Source of the DNA: Archilochus colubris | Lineage: Eukaryota; Chordata; Aves; Apodiformes; Trochilidae | DNA: 64,000 nt | Assembly: GCA_023079485.1 (NCBI GenBank) | Contig: CM041101.1 | Span: 9,698,501 to 9,762,500 of the forward strand | Direction: 5' to 3' | Part shown: piece by piece, positions 50,216 through 61,845 of the stretch | Layout of the letters: every line of letters begins with the position of its first letter | Position numbering within the stretch: the first letter of the stretch is position 1 | Made by a program: the position numbers and the translations under genes | Notes under the pieces: generated by a model | The model's input: only the letters and a program-made list of their open reading frames with translations | Database searches by the model: none | Told to the model about the DNA's origin: nothing

Positions 50216-52009
50216 CTAAAGAACTGGGAGCTGGGAATGTGCCTCTGGGCTGCAAAGAAACTCGAGCAAAGCCCAAAATAGCAATATTTGGATAAACTGG
50301 ATGACAGCCAGCTTGTCCTGTGCTCCTTTTCCTCTCAACATTCTTCACTGCCTTTTTTTTTTTAAGCTGCAGGGAGCTAATTCAGTGTGGGAGATGCATC
50401 TGCCCAGGAACTTTCCATGCCTCAGGGAACAGCCCAGGCATGAAGCCACCTCTGCATCCTGGGGGCTGGCTCCAGCCTCCCACCTCCTGTGCTCTGCCAG
50501 GTGTTTTACACCACTGCTTGGTTCTTCTGCCTGGGCTGGTGGGTGACAGATGAGATGTGACACCCAGGACATGGCTGATAGCAGCAAAATCACCTGAGTG
50601 GCCTGGGTTTTGATGGTGTGCAGGAAGCTTCAGGTAACTCAGGGCCACGGATGCATCCTCAGCACTTGTCTCAAAATCCAGACCTGATGCTGTTGAAAGC
50701 CTGGAGGTCTGGCAGGTGAGACTCAGAGCAAATCTCTGCTGGAAATACAAGGAGTCACCATTCCCAGCCTTTCCCTCCCACTTCTTGATGTTTCCAAATG
50801 GGAGGACAAGCTGTAGCCTCTTGAAGTGGACAAGTGGACAGAAGTGGAGACTTTCTGCTTCTTATGCCAAAACTTTTAGAAACTTCATATCCTGGAGATT
50901 TTTCAGCTCCTGTCAGCATCAGCTGAGATCAGCCATTGGGAGAGGAAAGGAGATGGAGCTGCCCAGCTCTGCTCCCCTGGGCATCCCACTGTTCCACAGG
51001 GCTCCTGTCACTGGGCTGGGAATTCTGAGGTTCAGGAGCTAAGCCAACCTCTGAATTTGTCTCACACACACCAAAGGTCTCTCTTCCCTCATCTCCTCCT
51101 CTTTCCACTCCAAACCATCCCTCAGGCTGTGCCACAGGATCAATGGCTTGGCTCCCACAGCCTTTCCCTTGGGCACTGCTGAGGGGCAGGTTTGGAGCTG
51201 CAGCTACAGCCAAGTGACCATTGATTTCCAGGGGCAGTTGGATACCTAGAACCAAATGAACGAGTGGATGAATGAAATCCCTGATTTTACACTTGGCCCC
51301 AGAGCTGGAGCCTTGCAGGGGCTGCCTACAGGTGCAGAAGCATCATAAGTGACTTCCCAGAGGTGTCCTCCAAGAAGGAGCAAGGACAAAAGATGCCTCT
51401 GATTATGAGGATAAATGCTCCTCTTGGGAACGTGATGCTCAGCACCATCTATTTTCATTGCTGCCAGACCTCAGTGGGTTGGGTGCTTCTTGTCCTGCTT
51501 CTATACCATCTGGAGATCTCATTTTGCAGACAGCTCTGCCCCCCAAGCAGCTGGCTGGGGGTGATGCCCATGGTCCTGACCCTCTCCCAGAGACATGCTG
51601 GGTGGTGAGCTCCCTTCTCACCCATCTCACCCCCTCCAAATTGTCATTCTGGGCCATGTCCCCAAGAAATTGCAGCTGATGTTCCCAGGCAGTGCAGGGA
51701 GGGAGGAGGGATAGCAATGGGATGGAGATTTTGCAGCTCTCCAGAGCTTTTTGACCCATTGATGTCGTTTGACTTTTCTGTCAATACCAAAGAGATCTCA
51801 CAAGGAGCTGGGATAGCTCAGCACAGCTCAGAGTGTGCAGTAGTGAGGTTTTTTGATTTTTTTTTTAAGTAATGAAACGGTTTTCACAAATGAAGGGTAA
51901 TTTCTTTCAGGAATAAACCTTTTCCATTAGGAAAACACAACGTGTGGGAGATGGGGTGGGGTTATGTGTGTGGTGGTGGTTTTTTTCAAAGGCAAAACGT
52001 TGAGAGAGC

Positions 52010-52240
52010 TCTTTGGAGGCTGCGTGTGAGAAAATTGCCAGCTCTTATTGAATGTCTTATTTACTCGTAAAGGAAGGGAAAAAAAAAAAAAAAAAGTAAA
52101 TAAGAAGCTCTGCAAAATATCTGCATCTCTGGCAATTTCCCTGTGAGCAGCACACACACTGCCCACGCTCTGCAATCAATTGTAATCCTGCTCCTGTGCT
52201 TCCTCTCCTGATGTACATACATTATGGGTTTTGCTCAGCA
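52010..52240. promoter_or_regulatory. candidate non-coding regulatory element
   Basis: Non-repetitive AT-rich sequence surrounds a short poly-A (52079-52096). It contains TGTCTTATTTACTCGTAAAG, AAGTAAATAAGAAG, CAATCAATTGTAATCC and GTACATACATTATGG. The mirrored TTATTTAC/GTAAATAA words on either side of the A-run could pair. It has no coding frame. Confidence 0.33.
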
Positions 52241-52778
52241 GTTTTGCCTTCCCCCCCATCTTTTGTTGATGGGCAGAAAGGGGGGAGGAGGCAGAATAAA
52301 AAATACAGCTTTATTTTCAGCATGGCAAATCACAACTGATCTTTTATTCCCAGCTGGAACGTTCAGTGATACATCCATGGGTGGGGTGTTGTCCTCCCCA
52401 AGGCAGATAATGGGCATCTGAGTGGTGTGGTTCAAGTTTCCCTACATTTTCAAGGGTCTGGGGCATTTTCAAGGCAAGGAAGGAGTCATCCTGTAGGGCT
52501 GCTGGAGGAAGCAAACAATAGGTTGAGCTGTCGAGCATCGATTGGGGTTGTTGTGCTGTTGTTGGCTTTTTTCCTATTCAATCAACCCTGTCTTATAGAT
52601 TATTAAAGTGACTTTCTGTCAGGGGAGCCTAAAGAGGCTTCATCATTACCTGCTGAACTCAGGGCTGTTCTTTCCTCTGTAAAGCCAGTGGGCACAGAGG
52701 GACTGAGGTTCTGAGGGCATCACCCCATCCTGGAGCATCCCTGGGCTCTGCAGCCTGGCTGAGAACCATCCTCCTATT

Positions 52779-52884
52779 TTTCCTCTTCTCCATAACCAGC
52801 AGAATGGTCACTTCATGACCTGGCTCTGCCCTGTTTCCTCTTCTCCATAACCAGCAGAATGGTCACTTCATGACCTGGCTCTGC
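52779..52884 (+). repeat. 55-bp perfect or near-perfect tandem duplication
   Basis: The unit beginning TTTCCTCTTCTCCATAACCA and ending TGACCTGGCTCTGC occurs at 52779 and again at 52834, with no visible mismatch over about 50 bp. It is a recent local duplication in non-coding DNA. Confidence 0.95.
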
Positions 52885-54517
52885 AAGCTCCTGGTTGTGT
52901 TTCTGAGCTGTGCTGAAAGTCACTCCAGTCCTGAATTTCCTGCTTCAAGCCTCTGTCTTTGTCCTGTCCCAGTCTCTCAGCTTTCTGATAGTCCTGCCCT
53001 GGGCTCAGACTCTTTGCTCCCTTCCCACAACAGGGAAGCCACAACCCTACTTTGCACTGGGTATGCTTTAAAGATGGATCTTAGGCATGGGATGGAGGCA
53101 GGACCATGGCTGGGCAGCTCTGGTTTGAAATCCCAGCTCACTCAGCCTTGTTCTTCCAAAACATTAATTCCAGTCCAGATCACTTTTCCCACATCTGGGT
53201 TTCCTGGCCAGATCCTCAGCCCACAGCTCAGTCTATTCCATCAGCTTCCAAATCAAACATGTCAGCAATGTCTCACACGAGCCAGACCTCACCAAGTCTA
53301 ATTTGCAGCTCTCTGGTAGCTAGATTAAAGTTTGTTAAAAAAATAATAAGTAGAAACTTCAAGAGATCAGAAGAAGTTTAAATTTAAATACTATATATAA
53401 CCTGTGCCAGTCCTCCCCCACTGCTAGATTTTAATTATCCAAAGATATTAAGTTAAAGCTGTGTTTTGTGCCTGCAGTCTTTAAATATGATTTTAGACTT
53501 CCTTAAAGGGACAGCCCCGAGGGAGCTCTTTAAATTAATACTCTGGGATGGAAACCCATTTCCTTTCACCTCCTTCTGATCACTGGGAGTGTGTAATTTG
53601 CCTTAGTAAGATAAATTCCCATTGGCTACAGCTGCCATTAGGTCAGACCCCAAAAGGCAGAGAGCAACCCCAAAACCTCTCCCATTGGCCAAGATCCAGG
53701 CTGAAGGCCTCTCTCTCAGACACATTTAGATAGATGTGTTGGAGGCTTCATGCTATTGACTGCAGGGGTGGAAGTAGTGGAGAAATATCCCTATTTTCCA
53801 GGTATAGCACTTCCCTGATAATTTTTTTTTGCTGGTTACTTCCATGTTTGCCCTGAGCCAGCTAATGCTGGACCCAGCCATCTCCTGCTGTCACCTCCAG
53901 GTGGTCCTGGTGGGATGTAGGCTGGGGAGCATCACTTCTCACTCTTGGATGGTACCACTGAATATTGTGTAAGGCACAACTGAGACTGCAGAATGGGAAT
54001 TTAATTTCCAGGCCCAACAGCCCGGAACCAGAATTTTACAATTTCAAGCCTCAAGGGGTTCATCTTACTTACCATAAAGATTTTATGACCCAAGTTAAAA
54101 ATCACTCAGCTTTATCCTTTCCTACACTCCTTCAGCTCAGCCTCAGGCTCACTCTGTCCTCCGAGCATCAGGAGCTGTCAAATCCTTCCATGGGCAGGGG
54201 AGGATGTGAGCACATGGGACATCAGAGGAGCTGTGGTGTTTCTAGGTCACTGGAGATGGAGGTTAAGGAGTTTACCAACCCTGTAGGCTTCTCCAGTGAA
54301 ACACTGGCTTCCCCCAGCCCTGCAGAGAGAGGATCTGTGTGGCCATGACATCCAAATGCCTTGCTCAGAGGAGGACGAGTGAGGTCCATCAAGGTGGAGG
54401 TGTGGAACCTGCACAAGTTGTTCCTTTCCTAATGGTATTCCATGTGAGGGAGAGGTGTTGCTCAGGATGTCCAAGGTCTCCCTAAACAGATGGACAAAGC
54501 ATCCAGCGTAGGCACCT
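52885..54517. other. intergenic region, no recognisable gene
   Basis: No gene is supported. An AT-rich island at about 53290-53640 is described separately. The remainder is unremarkable non-repetitive sequence. Confidence 0.72.
53290..53640. promoter_or_regulatory. candidate non-coding regulatory element
   Basis: AT-rich non-repetitive sequence contains AAGTTTAAATTTAAATAC, TTTTAATTATCC, AAAGATATTAAGTTAAAGC (nuclear receptor or HNF-like), TTTAAATTAATAC and TGATCACTGGG. There is no coding frame. The proposal is from composition only. Confidence 0.33.
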
Positions 54518-54795
54518 CATAGAATCCCAGACTGGTTTGGGTTGGAAATCCAGTCCTACCCCTTGGGGGCACTTCCCACCAGCCCAGGTTGCTCCAAGCC
54601 CCATCCAACCTGGGCTGAGACACTGCCAGGGATGGGGCAGCCACAGCTTCTCTGGGCAACCTGGGCTCAGCACCCTCACAGGGAAGAATTTCTTCCTGAT
54701 GTGTAGCCAAAATCTCCCCTCTTCCAGTTTAAAACCTTTACCCCTAGTCCTCTCTCTACATGCCCTCGTTAGAAGTCCCTCCCCAGCTTTCCTGA
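54518..54795 (-). mobile_element. CR1 LINE 3' fragment (older subfamily)
   Basis: CATAGAATCCCAGACTGGTT begins the 3' end. Then come GGTTGCTCCAAGCCCCATCC, CACTGCCAGGGATGGGGCAG, GAAGAATTTCTTCCTGATGT and the AAGTCCCTCCCCAGCTTTC end near 54795. About 280 bp, reverse orientation, moderately diverged. Confidence 0.93.
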
Positions 54796-55855
54796 ATGCC
54801 TGGTCCCTGCATCCTGTGCCTCTCAGCTACGTGTCCCCCTCCCACTGTGCTGGCTGAAAGTCCTTAGGAAACTGCAGCCCCATTTCAGGGGCTGCTGGAG
54901 GTGGCTCAGCACATAACTCCCGGGAGCCATCCCACTGCCTTGTTTACTTATTCCCTTCCAGAAAAGCCACAGGGGGGACTTTAAGTCAGCCTGAGAGATC
55001 TCCTGCCTTCAGTGAGCTCTCCAAGGAGCCTCCAGTTGGTGCAAGGCTGAGGATGGAGTTTTACTCAGTGGTCTATTGCATCCCAGACCGGGTGAAATTC
55101 CCATCCGTGACTGGGGATGTGACCCATCCTCTTAACCTGATGGTAGTTTAGGTTTATGGGGGGGAGAGAAAGACAAAAAGGTGTTTTTTTCCCCACCTGT
55201 CATTCACCTCCACGCTTGAGCCACTCTGCAATTGAAGCGCTGCAACTCATTCTGCAAGGGCTGTTAACTTTACATCCTAATTGCTTAATTAAGCTGTCTT
55301 GATCCAGGTAATAATTGCAAACTTTCTCTCGGAGACAGGTTTGCCGAGTTAAGCAAGGGCTGATTAAACATTTATGCCTCTGTCAGAACCGCCTGCCCTT
55401 TATTTCTTTCCCTTTGCTGTCAAAAAGCCTCTCCCAGCCCCATGTCCTGCCCCTGACTGCTTTTATTTCACCCAAATCTCAGCGTGACACCAACGTGGGG
55501 GAGCTCAGCAAACCCCCCCCGGGGAGCAGGGACAGCAAAGAGACACAAAACCAGTTTTGCATTTACCTAAAAGGCACTTTAGGAGCAGTAAAAAGAGATC
55601 TAAGAGTGAAACTGCACTCGCAGAAAAGGCCCAATGCATATTCACCTGCTGGTTTTTTGGTTGTTTTTTGGGGAGGGGGGGAGGGAGGCTGGTTCTGGGT
55701 CAAGGTTTTAAGCATAGAACAAAAAACCTGGTGCAAAAGCTGAAAGAAAACATTGATTTCCTTCTGGAGTCCAGCAGGCAGGACCTGGGATCATCACTAC
55801 CGGGATGCTCAGTCCTGGAGCGTGATCTACACGCTCCCTGCTCCTGGAGCATCTT
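54796..55855. other. intergenic spacer with an AT-rich island
   Basis: No gene is seen. The candidate regulatory island at 55220-55430 is described separately. A G-rich run lies near 55668-55685. Confidence 0.72.
55220..55430. promoter_or_regulatory. candidate conserved non-coding element
   Basis: Non-repetitive sequence is dense in developmental motifs: TAATTGCTTAATTAAG at 55278-55293 (paired homeodomain cores), GGTAATAATTGC, GATTAAACATTTATG, and a GTTAACTTTACATCC stretch. It has no coding frame. Its mixture of intact CpGs (CTCGGAGACAG, TGCCGAG, AACCGCC) and AT-rich words is unusual for decaying neutral avian DNA and typical of conserved enhancers; this is inference. Confidence 0.42.
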
Positions 55856-56575
55856 TCATAGAACCATAGAATCATAGAATTAGCCGGGTTGGAAGGGACC
55901 TCAGAGATCATCTAGTCCAACCCTTGACCCACCGGAGCAGTTGCTAGACCATGGCACTGAGTGCCACATCCAGTCTTTTTTAAATGTCTCCAGGGACGGA
56001 GAATCTACCACCTCCCCGGGCAGTCCATTCCATAGCCTAATCACCCTCTCCGTGAAGAAATTCTTTCTAATATCTAACCTAAACCTCCCCTGGCACAACT
56101 TAAGACTGTGTCCTCTTGTCTTGTTGAAGGTCGTCTGTGAAAAGAGTCCAGTTCCCACCTCGCTACAGCCTCCTTTCAGGTAGTTGTAGACAGCAATGAG
56201 GTCTCCCCTGAGCCTCCTCTTCTTCAGGCTGAACAGCCCCAGCTCTCTCAGCCTCTCCTCATAGGGCCTGTGCTCGAGTCCCTTCACCAGCCTGGTTGCC
56301 CTCCTTTGGACCTGTTCCAGGACCTCTACATCCTTCTTAAACTGAGGGGCCCAGAACTGGACACAGGACTCGAGGTGTGGCCTCACCAGCGCTGAGTACA
56401 GGGGAAGAATCACCTCCCTGGACCTGCTGGTGATGCTGTTTCTGATACATGCCAGGATGCCATTGGCCTTCTTGGCCACCTGGGCACACTGCTGGCTCAT
56501 GTTCAGTTTCTTGTCAATGCAGACTCCCAGGTCCTGGATCTTTAATCCAGCACAAACCATAATGGGTTTGTCCCC
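55856..56575 (-). mobile_element. CR1 LINE, 5'-truncated, long open C-terminal frame
   Basis: Reverse orientation. The 3' end has three consecutive ATAGAAnCATAGAAT words at about 55858-55880. The reverse frame 56560 to 55901 is open for 219 codons: [46 protein letters not shown], and [11 protein letters not shown]. This is the RT thumb/C-terminal region of CR1. It is truncated before the catalytic domain, so it cannot be active. It belongs to a different subfamily from the copy at 14133. Confidence 0.96.
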
Positions 56576-58752
56576 TGTTCAGGACAGGTTGGGGAAGAAG
56601 AATTGAGGCCTCTGAGTGTTTAGGAAGCAAGGACCAGAGTGGGGTTTTCCTCTGGGGACTTTTTCTGCTTCAGGGGATGCAGCATCTCCCCGGCTGCCCT
56701 GGGGGAAGGCTCCGTGCTCCAGGTTGGGAAGAGCCCCATCACGGCAGCTGAAAATGAGGAGAAAGAAACAAACAAAACAATCCAGGATGTGAGAATGTCT
56801 GGAAGGCCCTGACCTCAGGCTCCTTTTGCTCCTGGGTCCTTGAAACCTTGCTGTGGGACCTGGCAGCTCCCTGGGGCTGTGCCCACTCACATTGGTCTCT
56901 GCAGGGGGATGAAGGGGGTGAAGTTTTTCCTTTTTTTCTTTTTTTTTTTTTTTTGCCACTTAGATATTCGGATCAGGAAGCAACTAGTTGAGATTGATAT
57001 TGTCGTGGTCTGACTTTCCAGGAGCCGTCTGAATAAATTTCCCTTTATTAGACACAAAGACTCCCATTACTGCACCTTCGTCCTCATTACCCCTGGATAA
57101 GCGCCCGCATAAACCTTCTCAAGTTCTTCCTTGGTACTCAAGGTCCCGTGAATCCTCCAGCTCCTGCTCATGGGTTTGAGGGCTGGGAGGGATGGAAAAC
57201 CTCCTCCAGCCCCCGAGGCAGCAACCTCCCTGGTTTTGCTGCTGTTTTTACCTCCCCCAAATCCTCTGAGCACTGTAAATGGGAACGGGGGAGCGAATGA
57301 GGGTGGGTGTCACTGGTGTGTGAGTGGAAAGAATGTATTTCCCTCTTTTGTTTGTTTTTTTTTTCTTTTTTCTTTTTTTTTGAGGGGGGGAGGGAAGAAA
57401 AGGAAAGGTGTTTTAAATTGTCTCTGCATTTGGAATGTTGCAGGGTTGGCACTACTGCTCTAGACGAGGCTATTTGTTTTCAGAGGCATTTTGAAGCAGA
57501 AATCCCTGCAACATTATTTCCCCCTTCCTCATATTCACGGTGGCACAAGTGGGTAAATCAGTGATTCTCTGGGCTGCAATGCCCTGGTCTGTGGGGGGGA
57601 GTTCCCTGATGTAAAATTCAACACTTCCCTCCCCACCTTACTTTGGGGACAGAGCCAAAAGCTGAGTTCAGAGCTCGGGTGTTTTGCAACTTCTCTGTGG
57701 AGCTCAGAGGCTGAGGACAGCATCTTGCCCTGTTCCTGGGAAGTGCAGGGACCTTCTGTGCCCTGTCCTGCTGAAGTCCCCAGTGCTGTGGGGCTGCAGG
57801 TCTGCTCTGGGTGTGTGAGGAGGTGGGATGGATATCAGGAGGCTGAAAGCACAAGGGGAAGGGTTGGGGAGGTGTTAGGGGATGGCAGGGCAGAGACGAG
57901 CAGCCTGGCAGGGAGATGCCCCAGGGTGGCCTGGGCAGAGCAAGCAGCTCCTCTTGGCTCTCAGCTCTTATTCCTGCGGGGATGGGGATGCTGGCAAGCA
58001 GGGAAATGCCTGAGTGGTTCAGTTGGTTAGCTTGCTTCATGGTGTGCAGATGCTGGAGATCAGGTGGTGGCTGTAAGGTGGTTTCAGTCCCAGGAGTGGT
58101 GGGAGTAGAAAAAAAAACCCTGCCCGTGTGTTTAAATGTCAAGCTGCTGAAATGAGCATGAGGTGGAAGATGAGAGGGGCCAGAGGGAGAGGATGGGGAC
58201 AACAGTCTTGTTCCTCTGGTTTTCAGGCGAGGGGAAGAGCTGGCCAGAATGCATGCAGGAGCATGAGAGAGCCTGGAGAACAAACATTGGCTCCTGCCCC
58301 TGCATGAAAAGGAAGCTTGAAGCAGTGGTGGAGGGGATGCTAAGCAAGCCCTGTACCTCCTGCTAACTTCAGCTATCCAAACATCTCACAAGGTGAAAAG
58401 CATTTTGCACCAAGAAGTGGACGTGCCACGTATTACAAAAGGCCAAACTCTCCCCTCCTGGAGAAGGAGAAAGTTGTGTTGAATACACCGAGCAAAAATG
58501 AGTGTTGGAACAGGGAGCCTCACAGCAGGGTTTGCTGAGAGCAGTGAGGGACAGAGCAGGGGTCTGGATATCAAGGAGACCAAGGGCAGGGTCCAAAGGC
58601 ACAGAGCAAAGCAACCTCCACCACTGCTCAGCCCAAGCAGAGTTATCCACAGGGGTCCTGTGAGCATTGGTGGGACCATGCCAGGACTGAGCTCCTGTGG
58701 AGTATGGCAAAGGAAAGCTTTGCTGGGTTTCACTTCATTTAATAATTGTAGT

Positions 58753-58818
58753 TTCTTTTATATTATTTTTTATATATGTATTTATATTTTTTTATATATA
58801 TTTGATTATTTTATTTTT
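58753..58818. repeat. AT-rich low-complexity stretch
   Basis: TTTTATATTATTTTTTATAT-type sequence with several TATATA words. It is low complexity and gives Tyr/Ile/Phe-rich frames. Confidence 0.88.
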
Positions 58819-61360
58819 CTGGCAAAGGCCACTGAGCAGCCAGGGTAGGAGGAGGTTTAAGTGCTCGCTATCGATTTTCCTCTGTGTTGCTGAACTGAGG
58901 CCCTGGAGAGGCTGTGACAAGATGAGCTCAGCCCAGGCACACATGAAACCCAGTTACTGGCTCAAGTGGGAGGTACTGGTCAGGAGAGGGCTCAGCAAAA
59001 CCAGGGCATGAAACTCCCAAATGCTCAGATCTGGCTTCTCTCTCCTATTTGGGCAGACAACGAGGGGGCAACGTGGGGCAGGGCTCTGCCTCTGGTAACC
59101 AAGGGGCTCTGAAAATGGGTGTTGGTGGGATGGGGCCACCTCCCCGGGGCAGGGAAGGGGCTGCAGCCCCCCAGGGCTCCTCTCCAGTCAGGTTCTCCCC
59201 TGGTACCCACATCCTTTCCCTCTCTAGCATCTCCTGTATCCCCATCCCTGCCTTCCAGCAGCGTGTACCAGGAAAACACATCTTTCCCACCCAAGTCACA
59301 GCCACCAGCACGAGGCCATCAGGGTCACCCACCTCAGTTTAGTATCTTCCCACAAAGTCTGTTGATCAGCTTTTATACATCACCATAAACCCACAGGCAT
59401 GGGAGCCACCACCAGGCTGCTGATTTACACCCCAAAGCTATCAACCTTAAACAAGCACTGAGGAGCCCGAGCTGCTCCTGGCTTTCCCCTTCCCTGCAGA
59501 CACTGCTCAGCTCCATGTGCTGCTCCCCAGACAACCCCAGCACTCCTGGAATAAGTCCCAGCATCCCTCAGAGCTGTGGGAGAGGTAAAAGCATCCCTTT
59601 TCCAGCAGCTCCTTTCCCACTGCAGTGCTCTGAGAGCCTGGGGGCACCTGTAGCCCTGTCACCCTTCAGAGATGTCCCCTGCCTGTCACCTCTGGGGGAT
59701 GTGGGGATCAGGCCAGGACATCTCACAAAAGCCCAAAGACCCAAAGAGGGAGCAATCCCAAAGAGGGAGCAATCCCAGCTTTCTCACTCTTTTCCTAATG
59801 ATTTTGGTTTGCTGAGTTAAAAAAAAAAACAAACAAAAAACCAGCATTTATTTGGTGTCTGGATGAGAATTGAGCTTTAAAAGTCCATCCATCAGGAATA
59901 AAATGCAAATGGGCACATACAGGGCAGCAAAGAGGGGATCTGATGTCTTTGATTGCTCCTGCCTGGGTCTCCTAAATCAGCACTGCCTCAATCCTCTGCT
60001 TTGCTTCCTAATTCCTGCCATTCCCACTCCATTCATCCACTCACAGAGCTGGTTTGAATGTGAAATGTTGGTTTAATGTGGCACTGATGAGAAGGCAAGC
60101 ATTTCTGAAAAGTACAGCAGCAACCCCGTTTGGGGGGAATACAGATTTTTCTTCAAACCAGTGGTGGCACAAAAGGAAACAGCATCTCGGGCTGAAGCTT
60201 CAAAGGCAATCAGGACTGTTTTGCAAAAGATTTTCTGCTCTCTGTAATCATTTACTTATTTTTATTCCTTTGATTTCCCCTTCCCTCTGATGCTAACTGC
60301 TCGGGGGCTGTGAATGATAAAGGCCAGAGCTCGGGGGAACATGGGCTTCCACTTGCTTTATGTGCAGCAATTCCATGTCTAACACCAGCCAGAAATGGGA
60401 TTTACAGCAGTGACAAACGTGCCCAGCTTCAGTTCTGCCTCTCAGCAGAGCTGGCAGTGGTTCTCAGCCTCTGTCCCCACTGTCCCCAGGGTGACATCAG
60501 TGTCCTCTCTTTGTGACGTGGCCCTGGGCACCCCAGGAGAGGGAAGGATCCCCAAGCAGGGATTCTGGCACTGGGCATCACTGCACTGGGTGTTTGCCCT
60601 CTGAATGATGGGGGTGAGAGTCTGGAGGAAGAAACCCTGGAAAGGGGCTGGAACCACATCTCCCAGTGCTGCTCCACGTCCTGACCTCTCCCTGTCCCCT
60701 CCCTGACCTCTCCCTGTCCCCTCCCTGCCCCTCATCCCCTGGGCTGGTGGAGCAGAAACCAGAGGAGAGCATCACCAGCAGCATGGGGGTGGCTGTACCC
60801 ACTTTGGTCCCCACTGTCCTCTTGGGACAGTAATGGTCTGCAGGCTGATTGAAAAGAAAAATGGGGAGAAAAGAGAAAGAAAAAAAGAAAAAAAAAAAAA
60901 AAAATAGGGTGGAACCAGCTGAGCCCCAGAACCCTTTGGTATCACTGCAGAGCAGGCAGTGAGCTCTCAGCAGTCCCTTCCTGTGAACAATCCAGCCTAA
61001 AGCCCAGATGATTTCCTATCCATCACTGTCTCCCAGATTAAGGACTTTTTTTTTTTTTTTTTTTTTTGATATTTTGATTGGACATATCCTAAAATCCCCA
61101 TCAGGCAGAAGGGCCAGAGCTGTTCTCCTGTGGTGTTGACCCCAGGTCCAGGCAGGGCAGCCCAGGATGCTCCTGCAGATGGCTTTTCCAGGGTGCTTGG
61201 GGGGCAGAAGGGTGGGTTTAGGGGTACCCATGGGAAGCAACAGCATCTCCCCATCCCCATCTGCTTAGGAAGGGCTGTGACCTAGGGCAGAAACTGCCAG
61301 GCTGGCTCGGGTTTTCAAGCTGAAACAAGAAATAATTTTCTTCTGGAGGCTTCAGAAGGG

Positions 61361-61386
61361 AAAAAAAAAAAAAAAAAAAAAAAAAA
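61361..61386 (+). repeat. poly-A run
   Basis: About 26 uninterrupted A residues are followed by GAGAGAGAAAAAAC. No retroposed body precedes it that I can recognise. Confidence 0.92.
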
Positions 61387-61640
61387 GAGAGAGAAAAAAC
61401 AAACCAATATTTCCATGTCCCTGTGATGTGTCACTCTGTGGGGCAGCCTTTCCCCCTCCTGCAGAGCCCTGCAGGTGACCCAGTGACAGGAGGAGGCTGT
61501 GACTCACCAGATGGGCCACGTCTTGCCAGTGACTTCAAACACTGGGACATGAAAGAGGGGTTGTCACAGCACAACAAATTCTGCCTTTGGGTTTCCAGGC
61601 AGTAGGTGGAAAGCTCCATGGAGGGCTGGGTGCCCAAGCA

Positions 61641-61845
61641 CCCTTCCCTTCCCTTCCCTTCCCTTCCCTTCCCTTCCCTTCCCTTCCCTTCCCTTCCCTT
61701 CCCTTCCCTTCCCTTCCCTTCCCTTCCCTTCCCTTCCCTTCCCTTCCCCTTCCCTTCCCTTCCCTTCCCTTCCCTTCCCTTCCCTTCCCTTCCCTTCCCT
61801 TCCCTTCCCTTCCCTTCCCTTCCCTTCTCTTCCCTTCCCTTCCCA
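61641..61845 (+). repeat. (CCCTT)n pentanucleotide tract, ~205 bp
   Basis: There are about 41 units of CCCTT with a single extra C near 61747 and one TCTTC variant near 61827. On the other strand the unit reads AAGGG. Long Pro/Ser/Leu and Gly/Arg/Glu/Lys frames across it are artefacts. Confidence 0.97.

Larger units (their letters stand above)
47527..52778. other. intergenic region without recognisable genes
   Basis: No gene is supported. Small features include a G-run at 48998-49008, a TTTA run near 48482-48505, and a short imperfect repeat of CCAGGATGGCTT near 49578-49625. AT-rich patches lie at about 47527-47660, 49960-50215 and 52010-52240 (the last two listed separately). Confidence 0.72.
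56576..61640. other. intergenic region without recognisable genes
   Basis: No gene is supported. Simple repeats are T-rich runs at 56930-56955 and 57353-57383, an AT-rich stretch at 58753-58818, A-rich runs at 60862-60904 and 61361-61386, and a poly-T at 61047-61067. The 221-aa reverse frame at 57618-58283 shows no family features. Confidence 0.72.

Noticed and set aside
57618..58283. 221-aa reverse frame
   Set aside because: Pro/Ser/Leu-rich without recognisable domain; likely a chance frame in G/C-rich non-coding DNA.
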